64,000 nucleotides of DNA from the NCBI RefSeq assembly GCF_049331405.1, contig NZ_CP186274.1, forward strand, positions 5,704,001-5,768,000, in the 5' to 3' direction. This DNA comes from PoT sp049331405 (lineage in GTDB: Bacteria > Planctomycetota > Planctomycetia > Isosphaerales > Isosphaeraceae). Shown one piece after another: positions 52,178 to 60,426 of this stretch (position 1 is the first letter of the stretch; each line of letters opens with the position of its first letter). The notes below the pieces were generated by a model. That model saw only the letters and a program-made list of their open reading frames with translations, was not told where the DNA came from and ran no database searches. The position numbers were made by a program, and so were the translations under genes.

Positions 52178-53983
52178 ATGAGTCTTTCGAACGTCCACGG
52201 GCGGAATTCGACGATCCGCATGCTGCTCCTCGGGCTGAGCGGCCTCTTCGTCGCGACGATGGCGGACACGGTCCTCGCGACACAACCGAGATCCAAGAGC
52301 CTCCGGGCTTCCTCGCAACGACGGTCACTGGGGACGGTCGCCTCGAAGGATAAGCAGACGCCCGCCCCATCCGCATCGACATCGACGGCCGCTCCCGTCG
52401 ACTCCGAGGAGAATCTCAAAGTCATCGACGTCCTGACCGGGATGAAGACCGGCCAACTCTCCGCCACCGCCGAAGGCATCGGCGACGGCCGGATGACCCT
52501 CTCGCTCACGAACCGCACCAAGACCAAGCTCCGCGTCGTCCTCCCGCCCGGCCTCATCGCCTCCGGTGTCAGCGGCCAGTTCGGCGGCGGCATGGGCGGC
52601 ATGGGAGGAATGGGAGGAATGGGCGGCGGCATGGGTGGTGGTATGGGCGGTGGTATGGGGGGCATGGGCGGCGGCATGGGAGGCATGGGCGGTGGTATGG
52701 GGGGCCGCGGCGGTATGGGCGGTGGCATGATGGGAGGAGGTGGAACCATGCCCTCGTCGATGGGCATGATGATGCTCGGCCGCTTGATCATGAATCTCGT
52801 GGGCGATCGCGACAGTTGGGATCAACGTTCACTCATGCAAGGCATGATGGGGATGGGCGGCGGCATGGGGGGCATGGGGGGCATGGGAGGCGGTATGGGG
52901 GGCATGGGAGGCGGTATGGGGGGCATGGGCGGCGGCATGGGAGGCATGGGCGGCGGATTCCGCTCGGTGCCCCCCACCGGCCTCCTGGAAACGACCCTGG
53001 AACCCCGGCAGTCCCGTCAGCTCCCGACCCCCGTGGTGAGTCTGAACGGGCCCGATCCCGACACGAAGCCGGTGCTGCCGGCGAAGGGGGAGGCCTTGCA
53101 GATCAGCGGCATCGAGCAATGGACCGACGATAGCCGGACGAAGACCGCCATCAAGCGATTAGTTGAGCTCAAGGCTCCCCAGACGGTCTCGCAGATGGTC
53201 CTCTGGTACGTCACGGCGGGGGCGACCTGGGACGACATCGGCCGGGTCTCGCAAGGTTGGGGCAATGCCCAGGAACTCGCGCTGGCGCGTCACTTCGTCG
53301 AGGGGCTCGAGAAGAAGGATGAGGCCTCGGCGCCCGCCGAAGCCGGGCAGCTCTTCTGGGAGATGAAGGCGGGGAGCGACGCGGCCCGCGATCGGACGGC
53401 CAGGCTCCGCCGGCTCTGGGAGAAGTCCTCGGTCCTCGGGCTCTCGGCCCAGGAGGGGATCCCCGAAGCCCCCGGCAAACCCGCGCTCGCCTGCCGGATG
53501 GAGGCCACGGACGAGTCGTTGCGCGCGACCGTGTTCACGAGCCATCCGTCGGGGCACGACTGGATCCGCCTAGATGAGTTCCGGATCAAGATGGCGGACC
53601 TGACTCCTGCCGCGGATGAATCGCAGCCCGAAGGCCAGGCGACCTCGGACGACCAGAAGAAGGATCTTGTGCCGATCCGCTTGGGGAACCTCGTGGCCGA
53701 GGGAATCCTCAGGAACCTCGTCCGCGTGCAACTCGCGCGCGGGCCGAAGGTGAAAGGCAAGGACACGTACCGGATCAAGATCGTCAACGAATCGCCGATG
53801 ATCCTCAACGGCCTGGCCCTGGGCTCGGCCGAGGATCGAGACAAGTCCGACGTCTCGGTCTTCTCGGGCTTCTGCCTCCCCCCCGCGAAGACGCTGACCG
53901 TCCCGGCCTCGTCGGAGATGGTCACTCGCCTTCACATGAATGACGGTGTGCGCATCTTCGCGGCGGATCTCAGCGGGCTCTGA
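52178..53983 (+). CDS. Exported Gly/Met-repeat protein
   Basis: A 601-residue protein of unknown function. A signal peptide (MLLLGLSGLFVATMADTVLA) is followed by a short Ser/Thr/Ala linker and a beta-rich domain (MTLSLTNRTKTKLRVVLPPG). Two blocks made almost wholly of GGM and GGGM repeats then frame a short non-repeat segment (LGRLIMNLVGDRDSWDQRSL). The C-terminal 300 residues are a mixed alpha/beta region (TVSQMVLWYVTAGATWDDIG, LAPGFC-free) with no recognised domain. Repeat-rich exported proteins of this type occur in planctomycetes and may be structural or copper-binding through methionine, but this is conjecture. A hairpin terminator follows. Confidence 0.8.
   Translation: MSLSNVHGRNSTIRMLLLGLSGLFVATMADTVLATQPRSKSLRASSQRRSLGTVASKDKQTPAPSASTSTAAPVDSEENLKVIDVLTGMKTGQLSATAEGIGDGRMTLSLTNRTKTKLRVVLPPGLIASGVSGQFGGGMGGMGGMGGMGGGMGGGMGGGMGGMGGGMGGMGGGMGGRGGMGGGMMGGGGTMPSSMGMMMLGRLIMNLVGDRDSWDQRSLMQGMMGMGGGMGGMGGMGGGMGGMGGGMGGMGGGMGGMGGGFRSVPPTGLLETTLEPRQSRQLPTPVVSLNGPDPDTKPVLPAKGEALQISGIEQWTDDSRTKTAIKRLVELKAPQTVSQMVLWYVTAGATWDDIGRVSQGWGNAQELALARHFVEGLEKKDEASAPAEAGQLFWEMKAGSDAARDRTARLRRLWEKSSVLGLSAQEGIPEAPGKPALACRMEATDESLRATVFTSHPSGHDWIRLDEFRIKMADLTPAADESQPEGQATSDDQKKDLVPIRLGNLVAEGILRNLVRVQLARGPKVKGKDTYRIKIVNESPMILNGLALGSAEDRDKSDVSVFSGFCLPPAKTLTVPASSEMVTRLHMNDGVRIFAADLSGL
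52582..52957 (+). repeat. Two GGM-coding low-complexity tracts
   Basis: Tandem variants of GGCGGCATG / GGAGGAATG encode runs of Gly-Gly-Met in two blocks (about 52582-52746 and 52843-52957). They are separated by about 95 bp of non-repeat coding sequence. Copy number in such arrays usually varies between strains. Confidence 0.85.
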
Positions 53984-53986
53984 AAT

Positions 53987-54035
53987 GACGAGAGGGGCGA
54001 TCCCGAAGAGCCATGCTCCGGGATCGCCCCTCGTC
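53987..54035. terminator. Hairpin between convergent genes
   Basis: GACGAGAGGGGCGATCCCG (53987-54005) pairs with CGGGATCGCCCCTCGTC (54019-54035) with a two-base bulge. It lies four bases after the Gly/Met gene stop and 35 before the stop of the convergent dehydrogenase, and probably serves both. There is no strong T-tract. Confidence 0.65.
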
Positions 54036-54070
54036 TCAAGTCCAACAATCCAACCGTCGTGTACCGCCAA

Positions 54071-56668
54071 TCAGCGGCCCGCGGCGAGTTGATGGATCTT
54101 GCCGTCGAAGCCGAGGATATAGAGCTCGCCGGCCTGGTCCTCGCCGAAGGAGGCGATGTGCAGGGGATTTTGCGGGAGGTCGATGATCTCGCCGCTGACC
54201 AGGGCCTTGCCGTCCTTCTCGCGGAGGCCCCAGATCCGGCCCGAGGCGTAGTCGCCGTAGACGTAGACGCCGGCCAGTTTGGGTAGGGCCTTGCCTCGAT
54301 AAACATATCCGCCGGTGATGCTCTTGCCGCTGTCGAGGCGGCCGGAGCCGGCGAGGTTGGGGGCGTGGGGGTACTCGACCAAAGGCGGAGAGATCGGCGA
54401 GGCCGGGTCCTTCTTCTGGCGGGGGCGGAACGGGTGGAAGCCTTCCTTCAGGCTCCAGCCGTAGTTGCCGCCGTTCTTGATGATGTGGACCATCTCCCAG
54501 AGGTTCTGCCCGACCTCGCCCGCCCAGAGCGTGCCGTTGGCCCGGTCGAAGCTGAACTTCCAGACGTTGCGCAGGCCGATGCAGTAGACCTCGGGCGCCC
54601 AGCGGCTAAAGTGGTTCGGGTCGCGGAGGCGGGGGTTGTCCTTGGGGATCCCGTAGGCCTTGCCGTCGGCCGGGTGGTCGACGTCGATGCGGAGGATCGA
54701 GCCGAAGAAGTCGGTCGGATCCTGGCCGGTGGTCAGGGGGTCGTCGGCCGCGCCGCTGTCTCCGAGCGTGATGTAGAGGTAGCCGTCGGGGCCGAAGGCG
54801 ATCATCCCGCCGTTGTGGTTGCCGTAGGGGTCTGGGGGGCCGAGCCAGATCCGCTGCTCGCTCGCGGGATCGGCCTTGCGCGGGTCGTCGCTTGCCGCCT
54901 TGAACCGCGAGACCACAGAGCGCCGGCCGGTCGGCCCTTCGTGCGACGAGTAGTAGACGAAGAACTCTCCGTTGCGCTTGAAGTCGGGATGGAAGGCGAA
55001 CCCGAGCAGGCCCTCCTCGTTGTGCCCGCCGCTGGCCGGGGAGTAGACCTTGCTGCGGATATCCAGGAACTCTTTCTTGTCGGAGGTATTCGGGTCGTTG
55101 GGGAACGACACGATCACCCCGCGCTGCTCGTTCACGTAAAGCAGGTTGCCGCCGTTCTCGGGATAGGCCATGCCCACCGGGCGGTCGAACGTGAGGTTCG
55201 GGAAGGCGACCCTGGTCACGAGCTTCGGCAGGGCCAGGGCCTTATCCGTCGCCGCCGCAGGCTGTCCCGGGGTCTTGGTGGCCTCCGCGGTTCCTGCGAC
55301 CGGCTGCCCGGCTCCTGGCGTATTGCCGACGAGGAAGGCGAGGAGGTCGCGCACCTTGGCCTCGCCCAGTGCCCCGGCCAGGCCGACGGGCATGACGGAG
55401 GTGGCGCTGGGGTGGATCTCCTCGATCTCGGCCTTGGCGAAGCGGGTCGCCTGGCCGTTGATGTCGAACACCTTGATCGCGTCGGCGCCGTCGGCCCGGA
55501 CCACGCCCACGGCGACTCGGCCATCCTTCAGCGAGATCGTATAAGGGACATACTGCGGGTTGATCACCGCGCTCGGATCGTTGATGTCGCGATAGACCTC
55601 GGCCGGGTCATGCCCCGCCACGATGTCGAGCGAGGGGCCGACGTCCCCCCCCTGCCCCTTCGCCTTGTGGCAGACCGAGCACTTGGCCTCCTCGCTGACG
55701 AAGACCGCCTGCCCCCGCGCGGCGTCTCCGCCCGAGAGCGAGAAGGGCGGCTGCGGCACCGGCGCCGAGGTCGGCGTGGCCGATGGGGCCCAGGGGAGGG
55801 TCTGCAGCGCCGCCGGGATCGGACGATCGGCCGCATCCCCCTCGGGCTTGAACGTCACCTTGAGGCCCGGGGCCTTGCCGTTCGCGCCCGTCGTGATCGT
55901 CGCCGCCAGTTCCACCGCGTCGCCGGTCGATTCCAGGGTCCACTCCGCGCGATGCCGGCCGCCGTCGTCGTTGGTCGACGTGGGGGCCTCGAAGGCGAGC
56001 GTCGCCTCGACCGGGGCATCCGACTCGAGCCGGACGACCTGCTTCCCCTTCGGCAGCGCGACGATCGTGCGCAGGGCGAGCTTGCCCGACTGCGAGAGCT
56101 GAGCGAAGCCGTGCTCGTGCTCGATCGAGCCGCGGGTGGCCTTGCTGGAGGCGGCAGGATCCAGCTCCGGCCACCAGAGCGACCAGGCCGGCTTGCCGTC
56201 GTCAGCCCCGTCCTTCGTCCAGGAGGCCTCGGCGCCGTTGAGGGTGTACGCCCACTGCCGGCGCGTCCTGACCTTGATCTGCCCGGGCTCGCGGAGGTCG
56301 GGGAGGGTCAGGAGGTAGGTCGCCTCGCGAGGATGCGGGTCGGTCGCCAGGACGAGCGTCCTGCCGCCGTCCTCGATCCGGACGGCCGCGACCCGGATCA
56401 CCCCCAGCGTCTTCGCCAGGTGGAGGTCGAGGCCCTTGGGATCGGCCGGGGCGAGCACGCCGAAGGGAATCGGCTCACCCTCGAGCGCCTGGGCGACCTC
56501 GGGCACGATCGGGTTGTCGAACGCCACGCGGACTTCCAGGGGCCCGGCCGGCCAGGCAACCACGGCCTTCGAGATGGGGGCCGGCTCCTGGGCGACCGCG
56601 GCCACCCCAAGGCCGAGCACCCCGGCGAACAGGCAGGTCGCGACCCGCAAACGATGCAGCATGTTCAT
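54071..56668 (-). CDS. Exported cytochrome c/sorbosone dehydrogenase (GSDH) fusion
   Basis: An 865-residue exported enzyme. A signal peptide (ATCLFAGVLGLGVAAVAQEP) is followed by an N-terminal beta region, a cytochrome c domain with haem site CSVCHKAKGQGGDVGPSLD, and the conserved tail HPSATSVMPVGLAGALGEAK. The C-terminal 370 residues are a six-bladed glucose/sorbosone dehydrogenase propeller (VAFPNLTFDRPVGMAYPENG, GLLGFAFHPDFKRNGEFFVY, NHNGGMIAFGPDGYLYITLG, NGGNYGWSLKEGFHPF). Such enzymes normally use PQQ, and the fused haem would accept the electrons. The start may be 56692, 56668 or 56662; the middle one is used. Confidence 0.9.
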   Translation of the reverse strand: MNMLHRLRVATCLFAGVLGLGVAAVAQEPAPISKAVVAWPAGPLEVRVAFDNPIVPEVAQALEGEPIPFGVLAPADPKGLDLHLAKTLGVIRVAAVRIEDGGRTLVLATDPHPREATYLLTLPDLREPGQIKVRTRRQWAYTLNGAEASWTKDGADDGKPAWSLWWPELDPAASSKATRGSIEHEHGFAQLSQSGKLALRTIVALPKGKQVVRLESDAPVEATLAFEAPTSTNDDGGRHRAEWTLESTGDAVELAATITTGANGKAPGLKVTFKPEGDAADRPIPAALQTLPWAPSATPTSAPVPQPPFSLSGGDAARGQAVFVSEEAKCSVCHKAKGQGGDVGPSLDIVAGHDPAEVYRDINDPSAVINPQYVPYTISLKDGRVAVGVVRADGADAIKVFDINGQATRFAKAEIEEIHPSATSVMPVGLAGALGEAKVRDLLAFLVGNTPGAGQPVAGTAEATKTPGQPAAATDKALALPKLVTRVAFPNLTFDRPVGMAYPENGGNLLYVNEQRGVIVSFPNDPNTSDKKEFLDIRSKVYSPASGGHNEEGLLGFAFHPDFKRNGEFFVYYSSHEGPTGRRSVVSRFKAASDDPRKADPASEQRIWLGPPDPYGNHNGGMIAFGPDGYLYITLGDSGAADDPLTTGQDPTDFFGSILRIDVDHPADGKAYGIPKDNPRLRDPNHFSRWAPEVYCIGLRNVWKFSFDRANGTLWAGEVGQNLWEMVHIIKNGGNYGWSLKEGFHPFRPRQKKDPASPISPPLVEYPHAPNLAGSGRLDSGKSITGGYVYRGKALPKLAGVYVYGDYASGRIWGLREKDGKALVSGEIIDLPQNPLHIASFGEDQAGELYILGFDGKIHQLAAGR

Positions 56669-56824
56669 GATACCACTTGGTGAATTGCACATAAAAATAA
56701 AGAAAACGGGCCCGCCGCGATGAGAATCGTACGGGGCGGGCTTCCGGGGTCAAGATCGTCGACCGGGCCGCCAGGGTCAAGACTCCGCAGCCCGACCGGC
56801 CGGGCTGCGGGTCGCAAAGGGGGA

Positions 56825-57790
56825 TTAGACGGCGGCTTTGGCCCGGGCGGAGAAGGACTCGATCTCGACGGCTTCTTCATCGCTGAGGCGGAACTCGCCA
56901 GCGGCGATGATCCCTTCCACCTGCTGGGCATCGCGGCCGCCGACGATGGCCGCGGTGACGGCCGGGTGACGCAACGTCCAGGCGATCGCCACCTCGCCCG
57001 CCGAGCGCCCGTGCCGCTCGCCGATCCGGCCGAGCAGATCCGCCAGCTCGAGGTTGCGTGTCAGGCGAGGCTCCTGGTATTCCGGGTTCCGCCGCCGCCA
57101 GTCGTCCTGGGCGAAGTTGGCGACGCGATCGCGCGTCATGGCGCCGGTCAGCATGCCCGAAGCCATCGGCGAATAAACGATCACGCCGATGTTATTCTCG
57201 AGGCAGTACGGCAGGATCTCGGCCTCGATCCCCCGGTTCAGGAGCGAGTACGGCGGCTGGAGCGACGAGATGGGGGCGATCGCCTGCACCCGCCGCATCT
57301 GGGCGACGCTGAAGTTCGAGACGCCGATGTGGCGTACCTTGCCTTCCTCGCGGAGCCTGGCGAGGGCCTCCCAGCCCTCCTCGATCTCGGCCTCGGGGTT
57401 CGGCCAGTGGATCTGGTAGAGGTCGATGGCGTCGACGCCCAGGCGTTTGAGGCTGTCCTCGCACTCCTTCCGGACCGAGGCCCCCTTGAGGCTCCGATGG
57501 ATCTGCCGCTTGTCATCCCAGAGCATCGAGCACTTCGTGAAGATGAGGGGCTTCTGCTCGAGCCCTTCGATCGCGCGGCCGACGAGTTCTTCCGAATGGC
57601 CCAGGCCGTAGATCGCGGCGGTGTCGACCCAGTTCATGCCAAGTTCGACCGCGCGTCGGATGGCCTCGATGGCCTGGCGGTCGTCCTGCTCGCCCCAGCC
57701 GAATTCCCAGTTGCCGCCGCCGATGGCCCAACTGCCGAAGCCGATCGGCGTGATCTTCATGCCGGTGTTGCCGAACTGTCGCGTCTGCAT
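56825..57790 (-). CDS. Aldo/keto reductase
   Basis: A 321-residue NADPH-dependent TIM-barrel reductase. The catalytic tetrad is visible as Asp in NWVDTAAIYG, Tyr in the same segment (IYGLGHSE), Lys in PLIFTKCSM and His in QIHWPNPEAEIEEG. The cofactor segment near the end reads AIVGGRDAQQVEGII. The ATG at 57790 has AGGAG at ideal spacing, which rules out a longer frame. Substrate is unknown; the branch handles small aldehydes and ketones. It faces a MmyB-type regulator across a 327-bp divergent promoter region, which suggests that regulator controls it. Confidence 0.93.
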   Translation of the reverse strand: MQTRQFGNTGMKITPIGFGSWAIGGGNWEFGWGEQDDRQAIEAIRRAVELGMNWVDTAAIYGLGHSEELVGRAIEGLEQKPLIFTKCSMLWDDKRQIHRSLKGASVRKECEDSLKRLGVDAIDLYQIHWPNPEAEIEEGWEALARLREEGKVRHIGVSNFSVAQMRRVQAIAPISSLQPPYSLLNRGIEAEILPYCLENNIGVIVYSPMASGMLTGAMTRDRVANFAQDDWRRRNPEYQEPRLTRNLELADLLGRIGERHGRSAGEVAIAWTLRHPAVTAAIVGGRDAQQVEGIIAAGEFRLSDEEAVEIESFSARAKAAV

Positions 57791-58117
57791 GCTCACTCCT
57801 GCGGGATTCCGGTCGAGAGTCGTCAATCATCGTCTTCGCGTACTCGATCGGCCTTTGCCGACGGCCTCGGCCCTCATCCCTTCTGGGCGACGGGACACGT
57901 CCCTTGTCATCGGGATCCGTCCGGCACGAGGTCGAGTGGACACCGCGTTAAGCCGACACGTCGGCAAACTCAGGCCGAGGAATTCGCGGGCCTCGGGGCA
58001 TTCTCGCCGTCTCTTCGGCTTCGCCCCGGGCGTCGTCGTGGGTAGTATTGAGGGGTCGACATCCCGGAGCAAGACGACCGTTTATCCTGGTATAAAGACT
58101 CCCAGCCTGTTAGCCTG
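57791..58117. promoter_or_regulatory. Divergent promoter region, AKR/MmyB regulator
   Basis: This 327-bp interval holds the promoters of both genes. A TATAAA box (58091-58096) lies 22 bp before the regulator's ATG and may be its -10 element. No clear -35 box or operator palindrome is evident. Confidence 0.45.
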
Positions 58118-58972
58118 ATGGTGATGAACGAGGATCAACGACTGGCGGAGCTGGCGCAGTTCCTGAGGACGCGTCGCGAGCGGCTGAGCCCCTCCGACGC
58201 GGGCCTGGCCGCGGGGCGTCGGAGGCGGACCCCCGGCCTCAGGCGCGAGGAGGTGGCGCACCTGGCCGGCCTCAGCGTGGCCTGGTACACCTGGCTCGAG
58301 CAGGGCCGCGCGATCCGGGCGTCGGAGGAGTTGCTCGAGCGCCTCGCCCGCGTGCTCCGGCTCGATGCCTCCGAGTATCGCCACCTGTTCGTCCTGGCCA
58401 GGGGGCATCCCCCCGCCGACTTCGACCCGGTCATCCCGCTGGTGATCGTCGGGGCGCCGCTCCGGAGCATGATCGACGCCCTGCCGCACCCCGCCTACGT
58501 CGTCACCGGCGAGTGGACGGTCGTGGCCTGGAACCGCGCGGCGCAGCTCGTGGTGGCCGACTTCGAGAACCTCTCGGGCCGCGATCGGAACATCGTCTGG
58601 CTGGTCTTCACCCACCCCGCGCAGAGGCGCCTGATGGTGAACTGGGAGGACCAGGCCAGGAGCCTGCTCGCCCTGTTTCGCTCCAGCACCGCCCACAACC
58701 TCGGCGAAGAGTGGCACGACCGCTTCGTCGCCGACCTCGCCGACCACAGCCCCGAGTTCCGGGCCTGGTGGCCGCGCCACGACGTCCGGGTCGCCCACGC
58801 CGGCCCCAAGATCTACGACCACCCCCTCGCCGGCCGCATGGTCTTCGAACCCCTGACGCTGCGTTACGAGGGCGATTCCCTCTTCCGGATCATGGTCAAG
58901 GTCCCCGTCGCCGACGAGTCCGACACCCCGGCCAAACTAGCCAGGCTGATCGCCGAGCATGGCAACGATTAG
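58118..58972 (+). CDS. XRE-family regulator with MmyB-like ligand-binding domain
   Basis: A 284-residue regulator. An N-terminal XRE helix-turn-helix (LAQFLRTRRERLSPSDAGLA, TPGLRREEVAHLAGLSVAWY TWLEQGR) is followed by the PAS-like MmyB domain (HPAYVVTGEWTVVAWNRAAQ, DRNIVWLVFTHPAQRRLMVN WEDQARSLLALFR). MmyB domains bind fatty-acid-like ligands and members usually repress or activate a divergent oxidoreductase gene. The neighbouring aldo/keto reductase is the likely target. Alternative start at 58124. Confidence 0.93.
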   Translation: MVMNEDQRLAELAQFLRTRRERLSPSDAGLAAGRRRRTPGLRREEVAHLAGLSVAWYTWLEQGRAIRASEELLERLARVLRLDASEYRHLFVLARGHPPADFDPVIPLVIVGAPLRSMIDALPHPAYVVTGEWTVVAWNRAAQLVVADFENLSGRDRNIVWLVFTHPAQRRLMVNWEDQARSLLALFRSSTAHNLGEEWHDRFVADLADHSPEFRAWWPRHDVRVAHAGPKIYDHPLAGRMVFEPLTLRYEGDSLFRIMVKVPVADESDTPAKLARLIAEHGND

Positions 58973-59781
58973 ATTTAACGAGATCTGACACTCTCAAATT
59001 TTCTAATCAATAATATTTTCATTATTTAAATAGGAATGCTTGGCTGATTTTCGAAGCCTTGTCCGAATCCAAAAGTTCGCCTCGCGGCCAGTCATCGGCC
59101 CAGGCAAGCCCCAATCCTGCCACTGACGCCACACGATCATCCTCGCCTGGATGCCCGTTGGGCCTAACTCGCCGCCCACTGCGCTGTGTCTCTCCCCCGG
59201 CGCCTTGTCCCCCGTTCTGCGTAGCCGTGATTGGGACAATCGGGGTCGCAAAGCGACAAGAGGCAAAACGCACGAGGCCTGCGCCGTTACCGGAGGCCGT
59301 CTTCGTCTTCCCTGCCACGAAGTGATTTTTGGACCAGGCGAGAGGCCATCCGTAAGACTCGAGATGAGGAAGGTTTTCGGCCGGTCTCCGGTTTCTGGAG
59401 ACGGCAAGACAACTGCGAAATCGCAAGACGGGCTTTCGCGTCGGCCGGGGCTTCTTGCTGCTTGCCTCTTGTCGCTTCGCGACCCCGATTGTCCCAATCG
59501 CGGCTACCCGCAAGACTTTCGAAAACGCGGGACGAGCGGCGGTTAGCAAGCCGTGGCTTTGCGACATCGGCTGCTCCGACGACCGATTGCCATTTGCGTC
59601 GCGGGAGATGAATAACCCCAAGTCAGTTGCAGCAGGGACAGGACGCCAAGCCTCACTCTTCCTCCAGCACATCATCCCTGAAATCCCGGCCCACCCCAAT
59701 GTTACGACGAAGTTGGAAGCCTCGGCCGATTCGACGCATAGTAAGGGGTAGAGATCAACGTCAACGGCAGGAGCCGACCCC
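58973..59781. other. Gene-poor interval containing an inverted-repeat element
   Basis: 809 bp without a supported gene. It begins with an AT-rich patch (about 58970-59040) and contains the inverted-repeat element at 59221-59507. Frames on both strands through the arms (for example the MGQSG... frames) are mirror images of one another, as expected for an inverted repeat and not for genes. Confidence 0.5.
59221..59507. repeat. 287-bp element with 46-bp near-perfect inverted ends
   Basis: Arms 59221-59266 and 59462-59507 match as reverse complements over 46 bp with two mismatches. Each arm also contains a small GTCGC...GCGAC hairpin. The inner 195 bp shows weaker mirror symmetry and is non-coding. 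There is no transposase, and no clear target-site duplication flanks it. It could be a MITE-like element, a large palindrome or the DNA for a structured RNA. Confidence 0.7.
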
Positions 59782-60426
59782 TTGGCAATCGCCAGCACGA
59801 GACTCGCGGACGGCGGCCTGGCCACGCTCTTCGGCGTGGGGGCCATCGGATCGTTGCCGGATGTCGAGTTGCTGAGCCTCTTTGCGTCGCCACCGGACCG
59901 GGCGTCGGCCGAGCTCGCCTTCGCCACGCTCGTGGAGCGCCACGGGCCGATGGTGCTCGGAGTCTGCCGGCGCATGCTGCGGGACTCGCACGCGGCCGAC
60001 GACGCCTTCCAGGCCACCTTCCTGATCCTCGCGAGAAAAGCCGCGGGCGTCCGGGTCGACGGCTCGCTCGGCCCCTGGCTCTACGGCGTCGCCATCCTCG
60101 TCGCGCGACGGACCAGGGCCCTCGCGAAGGCGGAAAGGGAACGGCTCCAGACCCTCGACCCGCCCGCCACCCAAGATGAACCGCGACTGGGGCAGATCGA
60201 CGAACTCCGCGCGGCGATCGACGGCGAGATCCTCCGCCTGCCCCATCGCTACCGATCCGTGGCCGTCCTCTGCTACCTCGAAGGCCTGAGCCAGGAGCAG
60301 GCCGCGCGACGCCTGCGATGCCCGATCGGGACCGTCCAGAGCCGCCTCCATCGGGCCCGAGAGCGCCTGCGGGCCGGCCTCGGGCGTCGGGGCTGGGCCC
60401 CGGCGCATGGACCCCGACGCTATTGA
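59782..60426 (+). CDS. ECF sigma factor, truncated or split from its membrane tail
   Basis: A 214-residue ECF01-Gob type sigma factor. Region 2 is LAFATLVERHGPMVLGVCRR and AADDAFQATFLILARKA, with region 4 LCYLEGLSQEQAARRLRCPI GTVQSRLHRARERLRAGLG. The sequence then changes to HGPRRY and stops. In relatives the frame continues into a membrane-anchored tail. Here the tail is in another frame and starts at an ATG whose A is the last base of this TGA (TGATG), so the pair looks like either a natural split or a frameshift. TTG at 59782 is the start used, since it is the first in-frame codon giving a full region 2. Confidence 0.82.
   Translation: MAIASTRLADGGLATLFGVGAIGSLPDVELLSLFASPPDRASAELAFATLVERHGPMVLGVCRRMLRDSHAADDAFQATFLILARKAAGVRVDGSLGPWLYGVAILVARRTRALAKAERERLQTLDPPATQDEPRLGQIDELRAAIDGEILRLPHRYRSVAVLCYLEGLSQEQAARRLRCPIGTVQSRLHRARERLRAGLGRRGWAPAHGPRRY

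Noticed and set aside
59003..59611. Overlapping frames on both strands with similar MGQSG starts
   Set aside because: They are the two arms of the inverted repeat read in opposite directions, not genes.
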